DNA of 64,000 nucleotides from assembly GCF_000801955.1 (NCBI RefSeq), contig NZ_JSZO01000020.1:62001-126000 (forward strand). The letters are read 5' to 3'. Source of the stretch: Ralstonia sp. A12 (GTDB taxonomy: Bacteria > Pseudomonadota > Gammaproteobacteria > Burkholderiales > Burkholderiaceae). The notes under the pieces are model-generated. The model did not search any database. It worked only from the letters and a program-made list of their open reading frames with translations, and was not told the origin of the DNA. Position numbers and translations under genes: made by a program. This document shows positions 7,768 through 17,261 of the stretch, piece by piece (position 1 is the first letter of the stretch; every line of letters starts with the position of its first letter).

Positions 7768-7914
7768 CACCTGCAGCTAAGAAGCGCTTGGCAAGAGCCG
7801 TCGCCAGCGCCGATTACGGTATCTGTATTGTATTCAGGCCCGCCGTCACAGGTGATACGGTAGGGGCGAATTGGTAACAGAACGTAACGCCACATGGCTG
7901 CGCGCCTGCGCCAC

Positions 7915-8154
7915 TCAACTCCATGCGGGGCTGCAATCAAACTGGCCGGCAGCGATCATCGCTTCGGCATAAGCCCGCGCCGCTTCAAGCGCAATTCCCG
8001 CATTCGAGAATGTGTTGACCGACTCGCGCACAGTGGTACGCGGCAATAGGATTGCGCCGTCACTTATGCGCAGGATGCTGACTTCTGCACGCCAGGCGTT
8101 GGGTGAAAGTTCATAGGCAGAGACTTCGATCTTGCAATCGCCTCGGAAGGTCAT
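7915..8154 (-). CDS. Small conserved-type hypothetical protein
   Basis: The 79-residue cytoplasmic protein begins MTFRGDCKIEVSAYEL and has an alternating beta-rich first half and an alanine-rich helix near residues 50-72. A good AGGA ribosome site precedes the ATG. Third-position GC supports coding. I do not recognise a family. It is followed on the same strand by nothing within 140 bp and preceded by a small membrane ORF. Confidence 0.65.
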   Translation of the reverse strand: MTFRGDCKIEVSAYELSPNAWRAEVSILRISDGAILLPRTTVRESVNTFSNAGIALEAARAYAEAMIAAGQFDCSPAWS

Positions 8155-8196
8155 ACGTCCTCCGGTTCGCGTTGAGGGATCGGGCCGCGTGCATCA

Positions 8197-8298
8197 TCAA
8201 TGCACGAACAACCACATCAACAGCAACACGAACGCGGGAAGGCCCAGGAACCATGCAACGAGATAGGGCACGATCACCTCCTTCATGTTGATGGACAT
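8197..8298 (-). CDS. Predicted single-pass small membrane protein
   Basis: A 33-codon frame encodes MSINMKEVIVPYLVAWFLGL and continues with a hydrophobic FVLLLMWLFVH end. The helix runs from about residue 8 to the C-terminus. Two starts are possible (8298 or the ATG at 8286). No clear Shine-Dalgarno lies before the first. A longer in-frame extension to 8424 is low-complexity and overlaps the end of the phasin gene, so it is rejected. Small membrane proteins with a PYLxAWFLGxP motif exist in many proteobacteria, function unknown. Confidence 0.45.
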   Translation of the reverse strand: MSINMKEVIVPYLVAWFLGLPAFVLLLMWLFVH

Positions 8299-8420
8299 GT
8301 AGGAAGTGTAGAGATGAGCGCCCGGCACGCGTATCGAAGCCTGCCCGCGACGCCCTGTAGGACTGCGCCGAAATCCATGTCGGCCCACTGCCGACGAGCC
8401 TCCCCCGTGTAGAGGAGCCG

Positions 8421-8918
8421 TCAATGTGCCGTGCTGGTCTTGTCGGCAACGCCACCTGCTTCAGACGCTGCTGCCTCCGCGGCTTCAGCAGCAGCCACCT
8501 CCAGCCCGACAGATGCCTTGAGGAACTGCACAGCCGCTTCGGCACCCGGGGGCGCCGCATCAGCCAGGTTCTCGGCGACAAAGCCCCATTGACGGCGCAC
8601 TTCATCACCATGACGCTGCAGCGCGCGGGCGATACCGTTCTGCGTCTGCACGCCGATCTCGATGAAGTTGCGCGTGTAGCCCGAGACACGTTCTCCAGCA
8701 GGTTGTAGAAACCGCGCCTGCGCACCGAACCACTGCCCGGCGTCCTGCGCGCCAGCCGCCTCGTGCAAGCACTCCTCCGTCTCTCCAAAACCGGCCTTGA
8801 GCGCCTGGAGATTGAGCCCGATCAGACGGTTGACGCCGTCGACGGCTTCTTCGGTAACGGCCAGCCATGCCTCAATTTGCGATCGGTGCAGGATGCCGAG
8901 TTGCTCCAGAGTCATCAT
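8421..8918 (-). CDS. Phasin-like protein
   Basis: The 165-residue, largely helical protein fits the phasin family, the surface proteins of polyhydroxyalkanoate granules. It begins MMTLEQLGILHRSQIEAWLA, followed by amphipathic helices with VNRLIGLNLQALKAGF and an FIEIGVQTQNGIARALQRHGDEVR region. A long Ala/Glu-rich C-terminal tail is typical. The start at 8918 has GGGAGAAAGC upstream. No pha biosynthesis gene is adjacent. The assignment rests on length, helix pattern and motif order and is good but not certain. Confidence 0.75.
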   Translation of the reverse strand: MMTLEQLGILHRSQIEAWLAVTEEAVDGVNRLIGLNLQALKAGFGETEECLHEAAGAQDAGQWFGAQARFLQPAGERVSGYTRNFIEIGVQTQNGIARALQRHGDEVRRQWGFVAENLADAAPPGAEAAVQFLKASVGLEVAAAEAAEAAASEAGGVADKTSTAH

Positions 8919-9166
8919 GTCGCTTTCTCCCTCGTGGGTCGTAAGAACGGTGAACAGATCCGGCGCGCTGACGATGCCGGGCGTTTCAGTGTAGCCACCG
9001 GTCAAGCGTATTTCTGTGACATCACCCGTTTGTCCTACAGGTCTTTCGGACAACATCACCTGGGCGCGAAAGCCGCACGCAATAAGCTGCAACGGTGGCG
9101 CTGCGCCATTCGCCAATGCCGGTGGGCGACTTCTGCACCGGCCGATCAACAAAGGGGATCGACACC

Positions 9167-9349
9167 ATGAACAAGGACCAAGTGAAGGGCCGTCTGCAAG
9201 AAGCGAAAGGCAAGATCAAGGAAGTCGCGGGCAAGGTGACCGGCGATGAAAAGACGCAGGTCAAGGGCAACATCGAGAAGAACGTCGGCCGCGCACGCGC
9301 CACCATGGGCGATGTTCGTGAAGACGTGAAGAAGACGCTGGACCGTTAG
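9167..9349 (+). CDS. CsbD family protein
   Basis: The 60-residue protein begins MNKDQVKGRLQEAKGKIKEV and continues AGKVTGDEKTQVKGN, the CsbD family pattern. CsbD-like proteins are small, hydrophilic, highly expressed and induced by general stress; their biochemical role is unknown. An AAGGGGAT site precedes the ATG. It is divergent from the phasin gene. Confidence 0.92.
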   Translation: MNKDQVKGRLQEAKGKIKEVAGKVTGDEKTQVKGNIEKNVGRARATMGDVREDVKKTLDR

Positions 9350-9497
9350 CGATACGCAGGAAAAGGCGGAACTTCCGCGCCGGAATCCGCGTTCAGTGTG
9401 TGGGAATTGGCTGACACCGTTTTCAGGCATCGGTGCCTGCACATCGCGCCTTGCACGTCCTTTAATACAGGCATATGAACGATAAAAGGAGTGTGTT

Positions 9498-9698
9498 ATG
9501 CGTGCCTTCGTATCCTTGTTACTGGCGGCTATGTTGGCATCCGTCAGCGGATGCGCGGACATGACGCCAAGGCAGCGGAACACGGCGCTCGGCGCGGCCG
9601 CGGGCGGTGTCGCCGGGGCGGCCATCTGGGGCGGCCCGGGTGCGACGCTGGGTGGTGCAGCACTGGGTGGTGTGATTGGTAACACCATCGGCAGATAA
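9498..9698 (+). CDS. Glycine-zipper lipoprotein (OsmB-like)
   Basis: The 66-residue precursor has a lipoprotein signal with lipobox SVSGC, cysteine at about residue 19. The mature part is a glycine zipper: ALGAAAGGVAGAAIWGG and ATLGGAALGGVIGNTIG. OsmB/Rickettsia 17-kDa-type lipoproteins with this layout are outer-membrane anchored and often osmotically induced. AAAAGGAG precedes the ATG. A strong terminator follows. Confidence 0.85.
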   Translation: MRAFVSLLLAAMLASVSGCADMTPRQRNTALGAAAGGVAGAAIWGGPGATLGGAALGGVIGNTIGR

Positions 9699-9733
9699 GC
9701 CCACCACATGCAGCGATATCACGCTGCAGGCAG

Positions 9734-9763
9734 GGGCCAGACAGTGTTGTCTGGCCCTTTTTG
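9734..9763 (+). terminator. Terminator after the glycine-zipper lipoprotein gene
   Basis: A perfect 10-bp stem GGGCCAGACA (9734-9743) / TGTCTGGCCC (9748-9757) with tetraloop gtgt is followed by TTTTTG. Confidence 0.9.
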
Positions 9764-9854
9764 TTGTCTGAGCGAGTCGCCGGACCATCGCACATTCCCC
9801 GCATACGCATATGCCTAGGCGAGCGCATAATCAGCGTTTTGCAACGGAGGCGAT

Positions 9855-10817
9855 GTGCGATACGAGCAATCCGGCTTCGGCGTGAGCAGCACACCGATCC
9901 TGAGCGTCGAAGGCTTGCGCAAGCGTTATGGCGATCAAACCGTTGTCGACAACCTGAGCTTTTCCGTACGGCGCGGCCAATGCTTCGGCCTGCTAGGGCC
10001 CAATGGTGCCGGCAAGACCACCACGCTACGCATGCTGCTCGGCATGACAATGCCCGACGCAGGCGCGCTACAACTATGCGGTGAGGCGGTTCCCGAGTTT
10101 GCGCACCGTGCCCGCATGCGCGTGGGCGTTGTGCCGCAGTTCGACAATCTCGACCCCGATTTCACCGTCTCAGAAAACCTGCGCATCTTCGGTCGCTACT
10201 TCGGCCTGTCCTCCGCAGCCATCCGTGAACGCATCCCTGCCCTGCTGGAATTCGCGCGGCTCGAACAAAAGGCCGATGCGCCGGTGCGTGCGCTCTCAGG
10301 CGGCATGAAGCGCCGACTGACCGTGGCTCGCGCACTCATCAACGATCCCGACATCCTCGTGATGGACGAGCCCACCACCGGGCTCGACCCGCAAGCACGC
10401 CACCTGATCTGGGAGCGCCTGCGCTCACTGCTGGCCAGCGGCAAGACCATCCTGCTGACCACGCACTTCATGGAAGAGGCCGAGCGCCTGTGCGATGAAC
10501 TCTGCGTGATCGACAACGGCCGCAAGATCGCGCAAGGCAAGCCGCACGAACTCATCGCACGCGAGATCGGCTGCGATGTGGTGGAGGTCTACGGCGACGA
10601 TCTCGCTGCCCTGCGCACGCTGCTCACGCCCCTGGCCGAGCGCGTGGAGACCAGCGGCGAAACCCTCTTCTGCTATGCGCGCGATCCGCAACCGCTAGTG
10701 GCTGCCCTGCGCACGCAGACCGAAACGCACACCATGCCCGGCCTACGCTACCTGCACCGCCCCGCCAATCTGGAAGACGTGTTCCTGCGCCTGACGGGCC
10801 GCGAGATGCGCGATTGA
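9855..10817 (+). CDS. nodI: NodI-type ABC transporter ATP-binding protein
   Basis: The 320-residue ATPase carries Walker [10 protein letters not shown] near residue 50, signature LSGGMKRRL near 150 and Walker [14 protein letters not shown] near 170, followed by the switch His in [14 protein letters not shown]. The C-terminal 90 residues match NodI/DrrA-type exporters. It pairs with the NodJ-type permease 25 bp downstream. In rhizobia NodIJ exports lipochitin oligosaccharides; in non-symbiotic betaproteobacteria the substrate is unknown. Initiation is probably GTG at 9855 with GGAGG just upstream; GTG 9882 is an alternative. Confidence 0.88.
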   Translation: MRYEQSGFGVSSTPILSVEGLRKRYGDQTVVDNLSFSVRRGQCFGLLGPNGAGKTTTLRMLLGMTMPDAGALQLCGEAVPEFAHRARMRVGVVPQFDNLDPDFTVSENLRIFGRYFGLSSAAIRERIPALLEFARLEQKADAPVRALSGGMKRRLTVARALINDPDILVMDEPTTGLDPQARHLIWERLRSLLASGKTILLTTHFMEEAERLCDELCVIDNGRKIAQGKPHELIAREIGCDVVEVYGDDLAALRTLLTPLAERVETSGETLFCYARDPQPLVAALRTQTETHTMPGLRYLHRPANLEDVFLRLTGREMRD

Positions 10818-10842
10818 TGCAGCGTGATTGACGCGTGATTGA

Positions 10843-11676
10843 ATGAGCCAACCCATGTCCAACGAAGCCACGCTTACCGCCGCCCCGCAGCAGGCGTATC
10901 CGCAATCGCTGCGGCCGCTCAACTTCCGCAACTGGCAGACCATCTGGCTGCGCAACTTCATGGTCTGGCGCAAGCTCGCCATTCCGTCGCTGGCCGGCAA
11001 TCTGGCCGACCCGATGATCTACCTGTTTGGCCTCGGGCTCGGCCTGGGCCTGCTGGTCGGGCATATCGACGGCGTGTCGTACATCGCGTTTCTGGCCGCC
11101 GGCACGGTGGCATCCAGCACGATGATGTCAGCGAGCTTCGAGGCGATGTACTCCGCGTTCTCGCGCATGCACGTGCAGCGTACGTGGGAAGCGATTCTCT
11201 ATGCGCCGCTCACCCTGGGCGACGTGGTGCTCGGTGAGTTGATCTGGGCAGCCAGCAAGTCCGTGCTCTCGGGTCTGGCGATCATGCTGGTAGCGGGTGT
11301 TCTGGGCTATGCGTCGATGCCGCAGGCGCTGCTCGCCTTGCCCGTCATCGTGCTCACGGGGTTCACGTTCGCCTGCCTGGCGATGAACATGACGGCGCTC
11401 GCGCCCAACTACGATTTCTTCATGTTCTACCAGACGCTGGTGATCACGCCGATGATGCTGCTCTCAGGCGTGTTCTTCCCGCTGTCGCAATTGCCGGCGC
11501 CCATTCGTGCGGTCACGAACGTGCTGCCGCTGCCGCACGCGGTGGAGCTGATCCGCCCGCTGATGCTGGGCCGCACGCCGGACAATGTGCTGCTGCACCT
11601 GGGCGTGCTGCTGCTTTACGCCGCTGCCGCGCTCGTGCTGTGCTTGTGGCTGCTGCGCCGTCGCATGCTCAAGTAA
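10843..11676 (+). CDS. nodJ: NodJ-type ABC transporter permease
   Basis: The 277-residue ABC-2 type permease has six hydrophobic segments, among them PMIYLFGLGLGLGLLVGHI near residue 58 and PMMLLSGVFFPLSQLP near 207, the latter typical of the ABC-2/NodJ family. It forms the membrane part of the exporter with NodI. The last residues are basic (LRRRMLK). A bidirectional terminator separates it from purF. No nodulation genes are in the window. Confidence 0.88.
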   Translation: MSQPMSNEATLTAAPQQAYPQSLRPLNFRNWQTIWLRNFMVWRKLAIPSLAGNLADPMIYLFGLGLGLGLLVGHIDGVSYIAFLAAGTVASSTMMSASFEAMYSAFSRMHVQRTWEAILYAPLTLGDVVLGELIWAASKSVLSGLAIMLVAGVLGYASMPQALLALPVIVLTGFTFACLAMNMTALAPNYDFFMFYQTLVITPMMLLSGVFFPLSQLPAPIRAVTNVLPLPHAVELIRPLMLGRTPDNVLLHLGVLLLYAAAALVLCLWLLRRRMLK

Positions 11677-11700
11677 CGCGACAAACCAAACGCCCAACGA

Positions 11701-11731
11701 AAAAGCCCGTCTTATTCAGACGGGCTTTTTG
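11701..11731. terminator. Bidirectional terminator between nodJ and purF
   Basis: A perfect 13-bp stem AAAAAGCCCGTCT (11701-11713) / AGACGGGCTTTTT (11719-11731) with a 5-base loop has a T-run on both strands. It serves nodIJ from the left and purF from the right. Confidence 0.93.
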
Positions 11732-11751
11732 TTTGCTGCTGCGGCAATCGC

Positions 11752-13290
11752 TTACTCGTTCACCGCCGAGCGCTGCAGGTGCAGTTGCGTGCGCGGATCA
11801 TCGTTCTGCGCGTTCTCACGATCCGCGCTGGCTGCCGAGCTGTTACGCGCGGTCTCCAGACGATCGAGGTACGCCTCATCGATGTCGCCCGTCACGTACT
11901 TGCCATCAAAGCACGATGCGTCGAAGTCCTTGAGCGCGGGGTTGACGTCGCGCACGGCGCGCTTCATGTCTTCCACGTCCTGGTACACGAGCTGGTCTGC
12001 ACCAATGATCTTGGCGATCTCTTCGTGCGTGCGGCCATAGGCCACCAGTTCGCCGCGCGTCGGCATGTCGATGCCGTACACGTTGGGGAACTTCACCGGC
12101 GGCGCCGCCGAGGCGAAGATCACCTTCTTCGCGCCGGCATCACGTGCCATCTGCACGATCTCCGACGACGTCGTGCCGCGCACGATGGAGTCGTCGACGA
12201 TCAGCACGTTCTTGCCCTTGAACTCGATCGCCATGGCGTTGAGCTTCTGGCGCACCGACTTCTTGCGCACGGCCTGGCCCGGCATGATGAAGGTGCGGCC
12301 CACGTAGCGGTTCTTGAAGAAGCCTTCGCGGTACGGCACACCCAGGTGGTTGGCGACCTGCATGGCCGCCGGGCGCGACGAATCGGGAATCGGCATCACC
12401 ACGTCGATCTGGTCGGTCACCTCGCGCTTGATCTTCTCGGCCAGGTAGTCACCCATGCGCAAGCGCGCGTCGTACACCGACACGCCATCCATGCGCGAGT
12501 CCGGACGCGCCAGGTACACGTACTCGAAGATGCACGGCGAGAGCACCGGGTTCTTGGCACATTGCTTGGTGTGCAGCTTGCCTTCGAGGTCGATGAAGAT
12601 GGCCTCGCCGGGCGCCACGTCGCGCTCGAACTTGAAGCCGATGCCTTCCAGCGCCACGGATTCGGAGGCGACCATGTATTCGATCTTGCCGTCCGGCGTT
12701 TCCTGGCTGCCCAGCGCCAGCGGGCGAATACCGAACGGATCACGCACGGCCAGCACGCCGTAGCCGGAGATCTCGGCAGCAATGGCGTACGAGCCACGCA
12801 CGCGGCGGTGCAAGCCTTCCACCGCCGTAAAGATCGAATCGCGGTTCAGAGGGATGTCATTGCTCGCGCGCTGCAGCTCGTCGGCCAACACGTTGAGCAG
12901 GACTTCAGAATCCGACTGCGTGTTGATGTGGCGGCGATCGCGCCGGAACATCTCTTCGCGCAGTTGATCGGAGTTGGTCAGGTTGCCGTTGTGTGCCAGC
13001 ACGATGCCGAACGGCGCGTTGACGTAGAACGGCTGCGCCTCTTCCTCGCTGGAAGAACCAGCCGTCGGATAACGCACCTGGCCGATGCCGCTCGTGCCCG
13101 GCAAGCCGCGCATGTTGCGCGTGCGGAACACGTCACGCACCATGCCATTGGCCTTGTGCATATGGAAGGTGTTGCCTGCCGCAGTGGCAATGCCAGCCGC
13201 GTCCTGCCCCCGGTGTTGCAGAAGCAGCAGGCTGTCATAGATCAGCTGATTGACCGGCGTGGAGGAAACCACGCCAACGATACCGCACAT
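11752..13290 (-). CDS. purF: Amidophosphoribosyltransferase
   Basis: The 512-residue enzyme makes 5-phosphoribosylamine from PRPP and glutamine, the first committed step of purine synthesis. It starts MCGIVGVV, where Cys2 becomes the N-terminal nucleophile of the class II glutaminase domain (about residues 1-235). The phosphoribosyltransferase domain has the PRPP loop [18 protein letters not shown] near residue 365. The start at 13290 is fixed by the need for an N-terminal Cys and by GGAG upstream; the longer frame is rejected. The cvpA-purF neighbourhood is conserved in proteobacteria. Confidence 0.97.
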   Translation of the reverse strand: MCGIVGVVSSTPVNQLIYDSLLLLQHRGQDAAGIATAAGNTFHMHKANGMVRDVFRTRNMRGLPGTSGIGQVRYPTAGSSSEEEAQPFYVNAPFGIVLAHNGNLTNSDQLREEMFRRDRRHINTQSDSEVLLNVLADELQRASNDIPLNRDSIFTAVEGLHRRVRGSYAIAAEISGYGVLAVRDPFGIRPLALGSQETPDGKIEYMVASESVALEGIGFKFERDVAPGEAIFIDLEGKLHTKQCAKNPVLSPCIFEYVYLARPDSRMDGVSVYDARLRMGDYLAEKIKREVTDQIDVVMPIPDSSRPAAMQVANHLGVPYREGFFKNRYVGRTFIMPGQAVRKKSVRQKLNAMAIEFKGKNVLIVDDSIVRGTTSSEIVQMARDAGAKKVIFASAAPPVKFPNVYGIDMPTRGELVAYGRTHEEIAKIIGADQLVYQDVEDMKRAVRDVNPALKDFDASCFDGKYVTGDIDEAYLDRLETARNSSAASADRENAQNDDPRTQLHLQRSAVNE

Positions 13291-13387
13291 GTCGATCTCC
13301 AACGAGAACGTATTGGTCGCGCCCACACCCGCTGCAGGCGCCGAAAAAGCTTCCCAGATCGTCTAGCTGGTGGCCAGACGCTCCAGA

Positions 13388-13885
13388 TCAATAGTGAACA
13401 TACTTCGCGACGTCAGGCGGCAACAGCGGCTTGGCTGCACGTGCAGCCTCCTCCGCATAGGGCCGGCTGATCGCATCGCGCCAGAACGGTTGCTCGGGCA
13501 GGCTGGTAAAGCCCGCCACCGTCATCAGCACGAGGATGATCACGCCACCGCGTGCCAGCCCGAACACCATGCCGAGGCCGCGATCGGCCGGCTTGAGCCC
13601 CGCGCTCGACAGTGCCGCCGACAGCAACGCACCTACCAGCGAAGTCGCAATCACCGTCACGATAAACAGTAGGACGAAACCGAGAATGGTGCGCGCTACT
13701 GGTCCGCCCGGCAGCGACTCAGGCATCCAGCCCGCCGCCACGCCCGAAAACGTATACGCCACCCACGCAGCAAACAACCACCCGAGCAACGCCAGCACCT
13801 CGCGAATCAGCCCGCGAAACAACCCAATCAGCGCAGACGTGACGACGATGAACAGCACGCCATAGTCAAAGAAAGTCGGTTGCAT
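13388..13885 (-). CDS. cvpA: CvpA family membrane protein
   Basis: The 165-residue inner-membrane protein has four predicted helices (about residues 8-25, 28-48, 65-88 and 103-125) and the CvpA start FFDYGVLFIVVTSALIGLFR. CvpA is linked to colicin V production and envelope stress tolerance in E. coli; the molecular role is not settled. It lies 97 bp before purF on the same strand. Confidence 0.9.
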   Translation of the reverse strand: MQPTFFDYGVLFIVVTSALIGLFRGLIREVLALLGWLFAAWVAYTFSGVAAGWMPESLPGGPVARTILGFVLLFIVTVIATSLVGALLSAALSSAGLKPADRGLGMVFGLARGGVIILVLMTVAGFTSLPEQPFWRDAISRPYAEEAARAAKPLLPPDVAKYVHY

Positions 13886-13975
13886 CGGGCAGCGGCTTGG
13901 ATTGACTTGGACTGAGGGCGGCGTGACAAATCAGCGAATCTGGCGAGTGCACGGAACGCACATTCGGCAGCACCA

Positions 13976-14860
13976 TCATTGCTGAACGAGCTTGGGCGTC
14001 AGGCCGATCTGCTCCGCACGCTTCTGCGCGGCTTCTGCCGCCGCACGATCGCTGAACGGACCTGCGCGCAGCAGCGCCAGATCGCCCTTCTCAGGCACCT
14101 TCTTGTGTTCGATGTAGCCGGGAATCTTCTCGGCCTTGAGCTTGCCTAGCCAATTGCGCGCACGGTCTTCAGACGCGAAGGCGCCAATCAGCAGGACGAA
14201 CTTGTTGCCGCTGGCGTCCGCAGTGGGCGCAGCAGCTTGCTGCGCTGGTTGGGCCGGTTTGGCTGCAGGCTTGGAATCGGCCGGCGGTGTCACGCTGGCG
14301 ACGGTCTTGGGCGGGGTCGGCTTGGCCGCCGGCGTGTTCTGAGCCGTTGCCGGTGCGGGCGTATTGGTGGACGGCGTATCGGCAGAAGCCACCACCTCTT
14401 CGCCCTGATCGAGCGCCTGCGGTTGGTCTGCCGACGCGCCTGGTGCGTGCGGCGCGGAACGGCGGCTGGCGACCTTGGGTTCGTCGGCGGACGCCTTGGC
14501 GCCTCGGTCGATCGGTTGATCCTGAATCTGCACGGCCACCGCATCCGTCACGGGCCGTGGCTTGGCATCGAACACCAGCGGCAACACCACTACGGCGGCG
14601 CCCACCAGCACCACCGCGCCGATCAGCCGACGACGTGCGCGTTGCTTTTGCGGGAGTTCGGGGTCCAGACCATCGTCGTCATCGTCCATACGACGAGAGG
14701 CGCGGCTGCGGGAATTCGACGATGCGCGGGACGAGGTGCGCGATTCATGCACCGCATCGCGGGCCACATCGGCGGCACTGCCGCTGGTGTTTGGTGTCCT
14801 GCCGCGCGAGCGTTCGCCGTCAGCATTCTTGCGGGAGGAGAAGATGGAAAACAGTCCCAT
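13976..14860 (-). CDS. SPOR-domain cell-division protein (DedD-like)
   Basis: The 294-residue protein has a basic cytoplasmic N-terminus, one membrane helix at about residues 80-100 (LIGAVVLVGAAVVVLPLVFD), a long Pro/Ala/Thr-rich periplasmic linker and a C-terminal SPOR domain from about residue 215 (NKFVLLIGAFASEDRARNWL). SPOR domains bind denuded septal peptidoglycan. Its place between folC and cvpA matches dedD in gammaproteobacteria, so a division role like DedD is inferred. Confidence 0.88.
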   Translation of the reverse strand: MGLFSIFSSRKNADGERSRGRTPNTSGSAADVARDAVHESRTSSRASSNSRSRASRRMDDDDDGLDPELPQKQRARRRLIGAVVLVGAAVVVLPLVFDAKPRPVTDAVAVQIQDQPIDRGAKASADEPKVASRRSAPHAPGASADQPQALDQGEEVVASADTPSTNTPAPATAQNTPAAKPTPPKTVASVTPPADSKPAAKPAQPAQQAAAPTADASGNKFVLLIGAFASEDRARNWLGKLKAEKIPGYIEHKKVPEKGDLALLRAGPFSDRAAAEAAQKRAEQIGLTPKLVQQ

Positions 14861-14965
14861 GGATTGCGCTCGGTTTGGCTCTCAGACGATGCATGCGAGG
14901 GCAGCGCCGACGCCCGGGTTGTCCTGTGCTGCCCGGCGCCGCCCAATCTTGGCAAATGCGCTTGG

Positions 14966-16267
14966 CTAATGTGCGCGGCTCTTGCGCTCTGCAAGCACAC
15001 CGGCAACGGTGAAGAACGATCCGAAGACTACGATTCTATCATCCTCAGTCGCACGCTCCATGGCGTTGCGATAGGCTGTGGCGGGATCGCTGAATGTGCT
15101 CACGCTTGATTCCTTGCCTGCGTGGAAACCGGCATCCGTCAATGCCTGCTCCAGGCGCGACGCGCTCGCCGCACGCGGCGTCGGCAGATCGGTCAGGCAC
15201 CAATGGTCGACCTTGTCGAGCATGTGGCCGAGCACCCCGGCAATATCCTTGTCCTGCATGGCGCCGAACACCGCGTAGGTGTAGCGGAAAAAGCCCATGT
15301 TTTCGAGGTTCTGGCCCAGCGCCGCCGCCGCATGCGGGTTGTGCGCCACATCCAGAATGACGGCCGGGCGGCCTGCCATGACCTGGAAACGGCCCGGCAA
15401 TGCCACCTGCGACAGCCCCAGGCGCACGTCCTGGGCCGAAACCGGCAACCGGTCGCGCACCGACTCCAGCGCCGCCAGCGCCGCCGAGGCATTCAGCAGC
15501 TGATTCGCCCCACGCAGTGCCGGATAGCCGAGGCTCGGCCAGCGCCGCCCTCGCCCACTGAAGCCCCACTGCTGCTTGTCGCCCTGGAAGTTGAAATCGC
15601 GGCCGATCAGCCAGAGGTCTGCACCGATAGCCTCGGCCTGTTTGACCAGCGAGATCGGCGGCACCGGGTCGGAACAGATCGCCGGCTTGCCCGCGCGGAA
15701 AATGCCGGCTTTCTCGAAGCCGATTGCCTCGCGCGTGTCACCCAGGTAGGCCATGTGGTCCAGGTCGACGCTGGTGATGATGGCGCAATCCGTGTCGATG
15801 ATATTGACCGCATCCAGCCGGCCGCCCAGGCCGACTTCGAGGATGACCGCATCGAGCCCCGCATTGGCGAACAGATGCATGATCGCCAGCGTGGTGAACT
15901 CGAAGTACGTCAGGCTGATTGGCTCGGGGAAACTGCAGCGCGCGCGCTCAACGGCTTCGAAATGCGGCAGCAGCATCGCATCGGTGGCGATCTCGCCGTT
16001 CACGCGGGCGCGCTCGTTGAAGTCGATCAGATGCGGCGACGTATGGCAGCCGACCTTGTAGCCGGCGGCCAGCAGGATCGCCTCCAGCATCGAGCAGGTC
16101 GAGCCCTTGCCGTTGGTGCCGCCAACCGTGAAGACGACGGATTTGAACTCCAGCCCCAGCAGCGCATCGCGCACGCGGTTGATACGGGCAAGACCCATGT
16201 CGATGCCGACCGGGTGTGCGGTTTCGAGGTGGGCCAGCCAATCAGGCAGATTGTCGAAAGTAGGCAT
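14966..16267 (-). CDS. folC: Bifunctional dihydrofolate/folylpolyglutamate synthase
   Basis: The 433-residue enzyme adds glutamate to dihydropteroate and to folates. The Mur-ligase P-loop GGTNGKGST is at residues 49-57, and the FolC stretch AGYKVGCHTSPHLIDFNERARVNG follows near 68-92. A cation-site region GGRLDAVNIID is near 150, and DVAHNPHA near 310 marks the second domain. It overlaps nothing and lies 84 bp after accD, in the conserved accD-folC order. Confidence 0.95.
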   Translation of the reverse strand: MPTFDNLPDWLAHLETAHPVGIDMGLARINRVRDALLGLEFKSVVFTVGGTNGKGSTCSMLEAILLAAGYKVGCHTSPHLIDFNERARVNGEIATDAMLLPHFEAVERARCSFPEPISLTYFEFTTLAIMHLFANAGLDAVILEVGLGGRLDAVNIIDTDCAIITSVDLDHMAYLGDTREAIGFEKAGIFRAGKPAICSDPVPPISLVKQAEAIGADLWLIGRDFNFQGDKQQWGFSGRGRRWPSLGYPALRGANQLLNASAALAALESVRDRLPVSAQDVRLGLSQVALPGRFQVMAGRPAVILDVAHNPHAAAALGQNLENMGFFRYTYAVFGAMQDKDIAGVLGHMLDKVDHWCLTDLPTPRAASASRLEQALTDAGFHAGKESSVSTFSDPATAYRNAMERATEDDRIVVFGSFFTVAGVLAERKSRAH

Positions 16268-16305
16268 GCGTCGGGGGCGCTGCGATTGTCGCCGCGCAAA
16301 AACAA

Positions 16306-16331
16306 GAAGCGCGGACTCTCGCCCGCGCTTC
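16306..16331 (-). terminator. Possible terminator between accD and folC
   Basis: A 9-bp stem GAAGCGCGG (16306-16314) / CCGCGCTTC (16323-16331) is followed on the minus strand by TTGTTTTTG. The T-run is imperfect and folC lies close downstream, so it may only attenuate. Confidence 0.5.
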
Positions 16332-16351
16332 GGTTCAACAGGTGTGGCGCA

Positions 16352-17224
16352 TCAGGCCAGTGCGTCGGCCGGTTGCTTCTGCAAGAGCGCCAGCAGTTCG
16401 GCGATCTCGCGGCGCATGTTGCGGCGGTCGACGATCATGTCGATGGCGCCCTTCTGCAGCAGGAACTCGGCGCGCTGGAAGCCTTCCGGCAGCTTTTCGC
16501 GCACGGTCTGCTCGATCACGCGCGGGCCGGCAAAGCCGATCATCGCCTTGGGCTCAGCGATCACCACGTCGCCCATGAACGCGAAGCTGGCTGACACACC
16601 GCCAGTGGTCGGATCCGTCAGCACGCTGATGAACGGGAGCTTGGCCTCGGCCAGCTTCTGGACCATCGCCGTGGTCTTGGCCATCTGCATCAGCGACAGC
16701 AGGCTTTCCTGCATGCGCGCGCCGCCCGAAGCCGTCACGCAGATGAAGGGCACCTTCTGCTCCAGTGCCATCTGTGCACCGCGCGTGAAGCGCTCGCCCA
16801 CCACCGAGCCCATCGAGCCGGTCATGAACTCGAACTCGAAGCAAGCCACCACCACCGGCAGCGCATGGATGGCGCCGCCCAGCACGACCATGGCATCGGT
16901 CTCGCCGGAATTGTCCATGGCGGCCTTGATGCGGTCGGGGTATTTCTTGCTGTCCTTGAACTTGAGTGCATCGACCGGGAGGACTTCCTGGCCCAGCTCG
17001 TAGCGGCCTTCAGCGTCCAGCAGTGCGTCCAGGCGAGCACGCGCGCCAATGCGCATGTGGTGGTCGCACTTCGGGCAGACGTGCAGGTTGGCTTCGATGT
17101 CGGTGCGGTACAGCACCGACTCGCAGGCCGGGCATTTGATCCAGAGGCCTTCCGGAATGCCCTTGCGTTGCGACGGATCGGTCTGTTGGATCTTGGGCGG
17201 AAGCAGTTTGTCCAGCCAGCTCAT
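16352..17224 (-). CDS. accD: Acetyl-CoA carboxylase carboxyltransferase subunit beta
   Basis: The 290-residue beta subunit transfers the carboxyl group from biotin to acetyl-CoA in fatty-acid synthesis, in complex with AccA. The N-terminal zinc ribbon is seen as Cys31, Cys34, Cys50 and Cys53. The crotonase-like core contains [20 protein letters not shown] near residue 165 and the oxyanion stretch [16 protein letters not shown] near 205. Length is normal. It lies 37 bp after trpA, the usual trpA-accD-folC order. Confidence 0.97.
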   Translation of the reverse strand: MSWLDKLLPPKIQQTDPSQRKGIPEGLWIKCPACESVLYRTDIEANLHVCPKCDHHMRIGARARLDALLDAEGRYELGQEVLPVDALKFKDSKKYPDRIKAAMDNSGETDAMVVLGGAIHALPVVVACFEFEFMTGSMGSVVGERFTRGAQMALEQKVPFICVTASGGARMQESLLSLMQMAKTTAMVQKLAEAKLPFISVLTDPTTGGVSASFAFMGDVVIAEPKAMIGFAGPRVIEQTVREKLPEGFQRAEFLLQKGAIDMIVDRRNMRREIAELLALLQKQPADALA

Positions 17225-17261
17225 GCGTGCTCCTTGAATGCGCTCGCGCGAAGAATGTGAC

